A stretch of 64,000 nt of DNA. Origin: Lasiodiplodia sp. COLG20. Taxonomy: Eukaryota > Ascomycota > Dothideomycetes > Botryosphaeriales > Botryosphaeriaceae. Below the pieces are notes generated by a model. It had not been told where the DNA came from. It saw only the letters and a program-made list of their open reading frames with translations, and made no database searches. Of the stretch, positions 56,594 to 64,000 are shown piece after piece (the first letter of the stretch is position 1; each line of letters opens with the position of its first letter). Location of the stretch: contig VNWV01000006.1 of assembly GCA_009801085.1 (NCBI GenBank), positions 868,001-932,000 of the forward strand. Reading direction: 5' to 3'. The position numbers and the translations under genes were made by a program.

Positions 56594-57324
56594 ATGCTTT
56601 CCGTCCATTCTACTAATCTCGACCTCTTTCCGACCAATTGTTAGGAGCGGCATTTGTTTTGGAGTCTACGCTCTCGATGGAGTATGGTGTTTTGTAATTA
56701 TTCCTTCCACTTGACAACCTGAATCCAGCGGTCGGCTGTATATGCGGTATGATACATTGGAACCTCGCGGTCAGAACAAACATGTTGCGCATACAATCAT
56801 AGGGGTAATAATGGTTGCGCAGCGGGTGAGCTGGGACAGAGAGCATAATATGAGACCTTTTTTTTTTTTTTTTTTTGGAGGGGGTAGTCGATAACTATAT
56901 CCTTTTTTACTGGAACTTTTAGCATTCCTGAAACATACGTTCGTCTACGCAAGTTTGGAGGCTTTCGGCTTCAGTACGTAGGACGTTTAGCTGTTGACTA
57001 CGATGAAAATCGATCCTCGTAATTGAGCGGCCGTCGGCCTTGCACCACTCAAACGTAATCAGAGTATTTGCCTCCATGGAGTGGTGAAATGTGTACAAGC
57101 GTTGCATAGCTCCTGAGAGCTGTGGAACACCGGAGACTCCATCGCCCAACAGAAGAGCCCAACGTTGACGGTAATGCTAGACACACAGCTGGGTTTGGTG
57201 TTCATCTTCTGCAATACTCTAGATGTAGTTAATCATACATCTTACAAACGATATAATTCCTTAACTCCATTTTGCTCCGAGCTTCATCCATACACTAACA
57301 CATGCCATCTGGTCTATCGGACTA
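56594..57324. other. Convergent intergenic region
   Basis: This is the 3' flank of two convergent genes. A long T-run lies at about 56858-56875. No gene recognised. Confidence 0.5.
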
Positions 57325-58386
57325 CTACCTCTTCAACGCGGCAAATCTCTTCGCCAACTCATCCACATCGGGTATCTTTCCCCCCGGCCCCTCGTCTTTC
57401 TTCTTCTTGCCCTCCTCCTCCACCTTCTTTAACTTCCCACCTGGCTTCAACTCCGGTGGCCCCGGAAGTTTGACTTTCGGCGCCACATTCTCCGAGCTGG
57501 GACTCGGCGGGGCAATCCTCAACGGGCTTGCGGGACCCAACTTCTTCGGCGGCGTGGCCTTGGTCAAGTCTTCCGCCTCGAGCGGCGCCTCCAGCGCCTT
57601 GACCTTCTCCCCATCGCCCGGTTCGTCGTCGTCCGCGCCGCCTTCGTCTTCCTCCTCCGCCTCCTCAGGCTCGCCCGGTATGTGCACGCCGTACGCGCGC
57701 GCGATCTCGTGCATGTACGCGTCGACGAGGGCGGGTGCGGGAGTCTCGACCTTGAGCTTCTTGAGCACGCGCTCGGCGACGCCCTCGCCCTCCATCGCGC
57801 TCAGCGAAAATTCCTTGCCAAACTTTTCGACCAGCAGCGCGCGTGCCGAATGCAGCTCCTTGACCTCGGTGCGCGGCGCGGCGTAGATGAGGCTGCGGAC
57901 CGCCTCCTCGAGACCCGGGTCGCATTGTGCCGAGTGTGACGGAGAGGTGGGGCGCAGCAGCGGCGAGGACGAGCTTGGCGGGTCGAGCAGTTGGGATCGC
58001 GCGAGCAGCAGCTCGCAGTACAGCTCGAGGATCTCGTGTAGCTCGGTCGTGATGTCTTGCTGGATGATGTTCTCGATGCGGATTTTGGCGGATTCGATCT
58101 TGCCTTGCTGGATTGGAAGGAATCGCGTCAGTGGTGGGACGATGCTGGTGACGTAGCGCCGGGCGGATTGGACTGGAATGTAGATTGATGGGGGGAACGA
58201 ACTTCGAGCAGTTGCGCCATTTGGCGTCGCGATTGCTTTGCGAGCGCCGTATCCTTCTGCTGCGTCATGCGCAGGCGTGATATCGACAGCTTGAGCTGTA
58301 CTTTCAGCCTGGACTGCGGAGCTGGTTAGCTTTGTCGCTATCCAAGGTGGTGACGGCGACCTTACCACTAGAGTAGGGGGCGGCAT
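57325..58386 (-). CDS. IST1: ESCRT-III regulator IST1
   Basis: Ist1 binds Did2/CHMP1 and Vps4 and tunes ESCRT-III disassembly at endosomes. Introns 58108-58202 and 58314-58365 give 304 residues. The correct reading MPPPTLVSRLKVQLKLSISR, RLRMTQQKDTALAKQSRRQM, AQLLEQGKIESAKIRIENII, QQDITTELHEILELYCELLL is the canonical helical Ist1 core. The unspliced DNA is open as one longer frame (57325-58557) in which exon 2 is read out of frame, so a naive call would give a wrong N-terminus. The C-terminal half is acidic and then Pro/Lys-rich, ending DVDELAKRFAALKR, a MIM-like helix expected to bind the Vps4 MIT domain. Confidence 0.93.
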   Translation of the reverse strand: MPPPTLVVRSPSPPWIATKLTSSAVQAESTAQAVDITPAHDAAEGYGARKAIATPNGATARSSFPPSIYIPVQSARRYVTSIVPPLTRFLPIQQGKIESAKIRIENIIQQDITTELHEILELYCELLLARSQLLDPPSSSSPLLRPTSPSHSAQCDPGLEEAVRSLIYAAPRTEVKELHSARALLVEKFGKEFSLSAMEGEGVAERVLKKLKVETPAPALVDAYMHEIARAYGVHIPGEPEEAEEEDEGGADDDEPGDGEKVKALEAPLEAEDLTKATPPKKLGPASPLRIAPPSPSSENVAPKVKLPGPPELKPGGKLKKVEEEGKKKKDEGPGGKIPDVDELAKRFAALKR

Positions 58387-58698
58387 GGCGGGTTGTATGA
58401 TCGTAAAAAGTCTCGAGGGTTTGAGGAAGTAATAATGTGGAACGCAAGATGGATTGATGAATAGGGTTGCCTTGGTTCGGCATTCGACTGCTGCCCCACG
58501 GGTCCTAGGCGGGGTCTGCGGCGCACATCCCTGTTGGCCCAAACGTCGATCATCCAAGCTCTAGCACGCGCTCGCCGCATCTACTTCGCGCGACAACCTT
58601 CGCTCTCGACCGTCCTACCGCCTCCGGATCACCATTTACACTTCTGCGACCCATTCCCACTGCGTGACCGACGCGCGCACGACCACCGCCTCTTCGCG
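58387..58698. other. Divergent promoter of IST1 and the CIR_N gene
   Basis: Only 312 bp separate the two start codons. The upstream part of the plus-strand open frame (58534-58698) is probably leader, because the conserved protein start is at 58699. Confidence 0.6.
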
Positions 58699-59643
58699 AT
58701 GCCGCTCCACCTCCTCGGAAAGAAGTCGTGGAACGTCTACAATCCTGCCAACATCGAGCGTGTCCGCCGCGATGAAGCTGCCGCGCAAGCACGAGAGGAG
58801 GAGGCCGACCGCCGCATGGACGAATATGACGCGGCGCGTCGGATGGCGATACTACGCGGCGAAAAGCCCCCCTCGCCTCCCCCGGACCTCCTCGAGGAAG
58901 AGCAAAAACCACGCCGTGAGGACGCAAGCAGAGGGCCGAAGCGCAGAAGATTGGCAGGAGAAGACGACACGGACCGAGATATTCGGGTAGCGCGAGAGAT
59001 TGCTGATCAGGGCCGAGAGACGCGCGAACAGCTGCTTAAGCGCAACGAAAGCAAGCAGCCCAGCGATGCGCCTCTCATGGACCACAGCGGACACATTGAC
59101 TTGTTTCCGGTGGATCACAAGGCCGCGCGCAAAGCAGAGAAGAATGCAGAGCGTGAAGCGGAGGAGGCAAAGAAGAAGCGGGAGCTCGAGGATCAGTACA
59201 CCATGCGCTTTGCCAATGCTGCTGGGAGGGATGGTCTGAGTAAGCCGTGGTACGCAAATGCCTCGAAAGGCTCTGAGCATGCATTACGAGCGGAAGAACC
59301 CGAGGAACCGGGTAAAGACGTATGGGGCAACGAGGATCCGCGCCGTAAGGATCGTGAGCGGGTGCGGATGGAGGCTAGTGACCCGCTGGCATTCATGAAA
59401 AAAGCGCAGGTTCAGCTCAAGGATGCGGAACGGGATCGAAAGCGCTGGCTGGCCGAAAGGCAGCAAGAAATGCTCGCCATGGACGCGGCAGCGCATAGGG
59501 AATCCAAAAGTAAGCATGACCCGGACGAGTTGGAAGGATTCAGTCTGGATGCGCTTCCTAGGGAAAGGGGGTCACGGCATGAAAGGCATCATGAATCTAG
59601 GTCAGCGAGGCATCACAAGAAGCACAGAAGTCACCGCAGCAGA

Positions 59644-59680
<37 letters not shown>

Positions 59681-59832
59681 ATCGAGATGGGGAGCGCCGC
59701 AGGTCACGACGCAGCAGGAGTCCGGATGGGGAGAGGCGTAAGTCACATCATAGCTCGAGAAGGAGCCGTGAGCATCGGTACGATAGGGAGAGTCACCGAT
59801 CGAGCAGGCGCAAGGACAGGCGTGACGACTGA
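58699..59832 (+). CDS. CIR_N-domain protein, LENG1/CWC25-related, with SR-like tail
   Basis: This 377-residue intronless nuclear protein begins with the CIR_N domain: MPLHLLGKKSWNVYNPANIE, RVRRDEAAAQAREEEADRRM. That domain is found in CIR, CWC25 and LENG1-type proteins, which work with the spliceosome. The middle is a charged coiled-coil-like region (KAEKNAEREAEEAKKKRELE) with the motif KPWYANA shared by LENG1 relatives. The C-terminus is an RS-like tail with alternating Arg/Ser, coded by a short GCAGGA-type DNA repeat at about 59640-59680. The Met at 58699 is chosen because the domain begins there, although the frame is open upstream to 58534. Splicing function is inferred. Confidence 0.85.
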
Positions 59833-60264
59833 TGGATCTCGACGAGACGTTGAAGCCATTGCTTATGGATGGAGTTGTGCATGATACCCCAGACCAAGCT
59901 GTCAAAATATTTTTTTTCGAAATCTATGATCGTTACACTCTCGAGATAATACACTTGACGAACTCGTGGGAGCAGATGGAGGAGATGACTCGAAATGATT
60001 CAACATGACGTCCAAGCGCGCAGGCTGCAAGTGCGGAGTAAGTTTGTTCTGGCCGTTCAATGCGCAGGCAGCCCAGCGGCGCATCGGCTGCGATAAAAAA
60101 TGGTGGGGCGCGGGCGGCTCGTCCGGGCGGGCCTAAAGTTTTGCCGGTGATGAACCGCTGCCAAGCCTGGCCGCTTAACGCCCACAGAAGCGTCAAAACT
60201 CCTCTCCTCAACCCGACCGTACTAACCACCCAGGACATCGACCAGCCGGCAACAGTCATCCAAA
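59833..60264. other. Promoter and leader of RPL19
   Basis: This lies between the CIR_N gene and the split start codon of RPL19. A pyrimidine-rich stretch before 60265 fits a ribosomal-protein leader. No other feature seen. Confidence 0.5.
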
Positions 60265-61267
60265 ATGTGAGAACACCCCGTTATATCGATTTCGCGAGCC
60301 CGCCAACACGAATTGCGTCGCTCGAGATGCTCGAACACCGTCGCACATGCGCTGCAGCGCTCGCCCATATCCTCACCTCGCCACCACACCTGCAATCCCA
60401 CAACCGCCGCCCGCGGCACCCGACACACCCCCAGGCACAGCGTCGCTGACTTTATTTCCTTTGTAGGGTTGATCTCAAGACTCAGAAGAGATTGGCGGCA
60501 GCTGCAAGTACCCTTTTTTTCTCCCGCGTTTTCGCATATCAAGGACGCAAGTGCTGACAGCGTCCAGGTCGTCGGCTGCGGCAAGCGCAAGATCTGGCTC
60601 GACCCCAACGAGGTCAACGAGATCTCCAACGCCAACTCCCGCCAGACCATCCGCAAGCTGGTTTCCGATGGCCTCATCATCCGCAAGCCGGTTACCATGC
60701 ACTCCCGTAGCCGCGCTAGGGAGCTGAACGCCGCTCGCCGTATCGGTCGTCACCGTGGCTACGGTAAGAGGAAGGGTACCAAGGACGCTCGTATGCCGAG
60801 GTAGGCACGCACTCCCCCGGTTCGGACGGTCGTGATGAGATGGGACGAATTGGTCGCATGGATCTGGGGAAGCCGGAAGAAATATGGTTGAGCGGGATGC
60901 TGATGTGGTCGGATTACAGCCAGGTCCTTTGGATGCGCCGCCTCCGTGTCCTCCGCCGTCTCCTCGTCAAGTACCGTGCCAGCGGCAAGATCGACAAGCA
61001 CCTCTACCACGAGCTGTACCACCTGAGCAAGGGTAACACCTTCAAGCACAAGCGCGCCCTCGTTGAGCACGTACGTTTTCCTGAGATTTCTAGTTCAACC
61101 ACCCGTGCTCACACTTTTTGCAGATCCACAAGGCCAAGGCCGAGAAGCAGCGTGAGAGGATCCTCAAGGAGGAGATGGACGCCAAGCGTGCCAAGACCAA
61201 GGCTGCCCGCGAGAGGAGGCAGGAGCGTGTCTCGGCCAAGAGGCAGGCTCTTGTGGCCGAGGAGTAA
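60265..61267 (+). CDS. RPL19: 60S ribosomal protein L19 (eL19)
   Basis: eL19 is a large-subunit protein whose long C-terminal helix bridges to the 40S. Exons 60265-60266, 60467-60503, 60568-60800, 60920-61070 and 61124-61267 give 188 residues, the usual length. Exon 1 supplies only AT of the start codon and the G comes from exon 2; the product starts [19 protein letters not shown]. Intron 2 begins GCAAGT, a GC-AG type; the only nearby GT (60508) would break the frame. Later exons read [54 protein letters not shown] and [17 protein letters not shown], ending in a basic helix RQALVAEE. The split start is the only solution I found that joins the conserved N-terminus. Confidence 0.94.
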
Positions 61268-61843
61268 GCAATGACTTTCGGAACGGTAGAGGTGACGTCT
61301 GGCGTGGGTTTCTGAAAAGGGCAAAAACGGGAGTCCCTTTATTCAACTTATTTGCAGGCATCAGAGGTCACGGTTTCTTCATGTATGTCCGGGTCATTAC
61401 AAATGGAGCTTACGTCTTCGGGCTCTCAGGTGGTCCTACTACATGACTCAAGAGTAATCGTGAGGGGGTGGCTTCTGGGGTGGCTGTGGTTTGGACGACG
61501 AAACAAAATCGACGGGTTTCTCAAAAGATTCGAGGGCTACAATACCATTTCTTTGCTGGTTAGGGTTGTTCTTGGACTGAAATGGCGCTTACGACTACTT
61601 GCTTCTTTGAAACACCTCAATACGCAAGACTCGATTTTCGCTCGGACGAGTGATGAGCAGTCGCCTCAATTAGCCGCTCTGTAATCTGAATTGCTTCGAA
61701 TTCGTTGATATCTGAGGTTCAGGAATGATCGCCCACTCGCCGGCTCTAGTCTATTTGGGGCAATCTGATTCGTGACGCGAATGCGGAGAAACCTGACACC
61801 AGCATCCTCGGCCATCATCAGGAAATCATCGTTCAAGGGAACC
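61268..61843. other. Intergenic, no gene recognised
   Basis: This holds the RPL19 3' flank and the upstream part of the glyoxalase-fold gene. The frame of the latter is open up to in-frame ATGs at 61772 and 61781. Confidence 0.5.
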
Positions 61844-62416
61844 ATGGCTTCACGCTTCGCGGTCAAAGCTCTTGACCATGTTGTCTTAACGGTGCGCTCA
61901 ATTCCTGCGACCGTTGACTTTTACACCTCGAGACTGGGCATGAAGCATGAGGTTTTCACATCTGCCAAAGATCCTGGGATCGAGCGGTAAGCCAGCCGTC
62001 CTCTTCACAGCTCTCGCACTTCGTGTTCAAATGCCCGTCCCATCCCCGTGTTTGGCGTGTGGTCCTCACTGGCTAATATCTCGCCTAGCCATGCTCTCAT
62101 TTTTGGCAGCCAGAAGATCAATTTGCATCAGAGCGGTCGTGAATTCGAGCCCAAGGCCCAGAGCGTACAACCCGGCAGCGGTGACCTCTGCTTTCTGACC
62201 GACACCAAGGTGGAGGATGTCCTCGCGGATCTGAAGGGTGGCGGCATCGAGGTCTTGGAAGGCGGTGGTATCGTCGACAGAACTGGTGCAATTGGCAAGT
62301 TACGCAGCGTCTACTGCAGAGACCCCGATGGAAACCTCATCGAGTGAGTGTCTTGACTTGTTGCCTTGAGATTACATCGGGTTGACCATCAACACAGGAT
62401 ATCGAACTATGTCTGA
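61844..62416 (+). CDS. VOC/glyoxalase-fold protein (GLOD5-like)
   Basis: This small vicinal-oxygen-chelate metalloenzyme-like protein has two beta-alpha-beta-beta-beta modules. Exons 61844-61986, 62089-62343 and 62398-62416 give 138 residues. Motifs: LDHVVLTVRSIPATVDFYTS, RLGMKHEVF, INLHQSGREFEPKAQ, GSGDLCFLTD, and RDPDGNLIEISNYV, where the last Glu and the first His are typical metal-site positions. It matches the glyoxalase-domain-containing protein 5 group, of unknown substrate. Two upstream in-frame ATGs (61772, 61781) would add an Arg-rich leader (MRRNLTPASSAIIRKSSFKG) that could target mitochondria. Confidence 0.87.
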
Positions 62417-62990
62417 AGGGTTCAAAACTTGGCATGCATGACGTTTGGTTCTTCGCACAGCGATCGACGAGCAAACAGAAGTGGATTGTTCCAGAGAGAC
62501 TGCCACCGCCTCAATCGAATCGTGAAACTACCGAAGACTGCCGATGGGCTTCTGAAGGGCGGCACTTCTAGTAATCTAATGATAAATACCTGTGTATTAC
62601 ACCGCGCATCTCATCCAACCTCCTCTGCATCTTGCCGACAGCTCAGCGAGACGGGAAACCGCTAATAAAAAGCCATGAAAAACGTAGCTCCCTGCGCTAT
62701 TAAATCTGGATTACATACTCAAAGATTGAACCGCACAGTACAAGAGCTGGATTTCGGTGGTCGGTGGCTTCAAATAGGATATGAGCCGCTCATTTCACCT
62801 GCCTCTTGTTTTAATAGTTAGGAAATTAAGATGTGAAGCCCTCGAAGTGGTCATGGCTGAACGTGTTGTGACTTCCTTCCGCGGCCAGGACTTTCCGCAG
62901 CAACGTCACCGCGCTGCTCACCCGCGACGCGTCAAACTTCGCGCCCACAGCAACGCAGATGCCGACAACTGCGCATTCGTAGGCGCCAAC
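62417..62990. other. Intergenic, no gene recognised
   Basis: This contains the glyoxalase 3' flank and the promoter of the last gene. The frame of that gene is open from 62781, but the protein-like sequence starts at 62991. ACGCGT occurs near 62927. Confidence 0.5.
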
Positions 62991-64000
62991 ATGCACGAGG
63001 CCATCATCCTGGCCAATTGGCCTTCGTGTCTCAACAGCCTCGCCTGGTCGCACGATTGCATCCTCGCACTCGCGGCAGGCGAGACGGTCGAATTGCTGGT
63101 CAGCACTGGATCCCGCCTTCCACGCCAACTCGCTGACAAGGTCGCAGATCCCGGTCCTGAGCGCCGACAGTGATGATGTAGATACCGGCCTCCAAGGCAC
63201 GCAGCATTGGATCAACGTCCACATCCGCACCAACCAATTCACCTCGACCGAAGTCCCGCCCATCGACCCTCTCCCTCTCCGCGCAAGCTCTGTCGGCGAA
63301 GAGATATCCACAAGCGATACCTCCCTCATAGAATGGTCTCCACCTGGCCTCGCAAAGCATGCGAGGTGTGCCCTAGCCGTGCTCACCACCAACCTCACCT
63401 TATCTCTCTGGGTCTCGGACTCGGACCCCAAGGTCACCAGAAGCTGGAAGCGCGTGTTGATCTTGAACCATGAGCTGGAAATGTACTTCCAGGAGCTGTA
63501 CGCTCAAGAAGAGTTTCGCCTCGAGCTGGACTGCGAGACCCGGCGTAGGCTGCGGAGACGCATCAGATCGTTTGCATGGAGCCCCCAATTGCGCCCACCT
63601 CCGCCATCACAGTACTCCGTCCAAGAAGCTCGGTTCCCCATCAATGGTAGCTTCATTGCAGTATCAAACGATAACAATGACGTCGTCATTCTGCGCATCG
63701 ACTCTCCTTATAGTTTCTTTAGCCCTCCGTCGGCAAAATGGTCTGCTCGCGCAGTGGCACACTTCTCCCTTGAACCTAAGCTGGACATGCACCAGGGTCC
63801 ACGCCTGTTCTTGCTTGCCGAGACGCTGAGCGAACAGCGCTTCATTAGCAATCTCGCGTGGAGCCCTTGGGCTACAGATCCTGATGGCGTACCAACAGCC
63901 ATATTGGCTTACACGACTAACCGCAGCGTCCATCTGAGGCGCGTACGCATTCCGCCCTTCTCCGCCGATGTGTCGTTGGACCAGACCGACGTCTTCTCGG
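62991..64000 (+). CDS. TFIIIC subunit, delta/TFC9-like, N-terminal part
   Basis: This gene is cut by the window end. One intron (63099-63147) joins AGETVELL with IPVLSADSDDVDTGL. The reading MHEAIILANWPSCLNSLAWS, HDCILALAAGETVELL, then LIEWSPPGLAKHARCALAVL, TTNLTLSLWVSDSD and SFAWSPQL looks like WD40 blades and resembles the N-terminal domain of the TFIIIC 90-kDa/Tfc9-type subunit (TFIIIC delta), a part of the RNA polymerase III factor that binds tRNA promoters. The Met at 62991 starts the recognisable domain; the upstream open frame (from 62781) is compositionally different. The identity is by overall pattern and not certain; another WD40 protein is possible. Confidence 0.65.

Noticed and set aside
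62826..63437. 203-aa minus-strand open frame
   Set aside because: Antisense to the TFIIIC-like gene, whose spliced reading is protein-like.
1..64000. CRISPR arrays, bacterial operons, plasmid origins
   Set aside because: The genes are intron-rich eukaryotic genes and no spaced direct-repeat array was seen.

Overview
The window is nuclear DNA from a filamentous ascomycete (Pezizomycotina). The genes are housekeeping eukaryotic genes, they carry many short introns (mostly 46-118 bp, usually with GT-AG ends and CTRAC-like branch sites a few bases before the acceptor), three tRNA genes are interrupted by introns, and coding DNA is GC-rich while some intergenic stretches are AT-rich. A class-level placement (Dothideomycetes or a relative) is only a guess. 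I rebuilt splice structures by eye. Every complete multi-exon model below sums to a multiple of three, which supports the junctions.

Layout. 1.6-8.1 kb: a fucose-permease-type sugar transporter, a GPI-tailed GH128 glucanase and a dienelactone hydrolase, all on the minus strand. 10-14.7 kb: the vacuolar polyphosphate polymerase VTC4, divergent from a Gal80-like oxidoreductase. 16-19.5 kb: a monocarboxylate-type MFS transporter with a 13-nt microexon, a small inverted-repeat element and a 2H phosphoesterase. 20-28.6 kb: a cell-cycle and replication group (RPA1, the GINS subunit SLD5 and a CDC25 phosphatase) plus a second dienelactone hydrolase with eight exons. 28.6-31.5 kb has no recognisable gene. 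31.5-43.8 kb: POL5/MYBBP1A, tRNA-Asn, a secreted FAD oxidase, the deubiquitinase UBP14, the Fe-S scaffold ISU1 and tRNA-Glu. 43.8-45.7 kb is an AT-rich island with a decayed coding remnant. 45.8-52 kb: fimbrin, then a divergent SDR/aldehyde dehydrogenase pair. 52-55.7 kb: inverted-repeat elements, a broken DUF6601-type gene and tRNA-Gly. 55.7-64 kb: an FlbE-like protein, the ESCRT factor IST1 divergent from a CIR_N-domain splicing-type protein, ribosomal protein L19, a small glyoxalase-fold protein and the start of a TFIIIC subunit.

The genes do not form one pathway. Local relationships are the paired divergent promoters (VTC4/Gal80-like, RPA1/DLH2, SDR/ALDH, IST1/CIR_N) and the clustering of replication and cell-cycle genes at 20-29 kb, where RPA1 and SLD5 each have an MCB-type ACGCGT upstream.

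The most unusual signals concern RNA processing. ISU1 is readable only if an AT-AC intron with a U2-like donor is removed. RPL19 has its start codon split by intron 1 and a GC-AG intron 2. All three tRNA genes are interrupted, tRNA-Gly by 65 nt. A family of short palindromic MITE-like elements has at least five intact or decayed copies. I saw no secondary-metabolite cluster, virus or clearly new multi-gene system.
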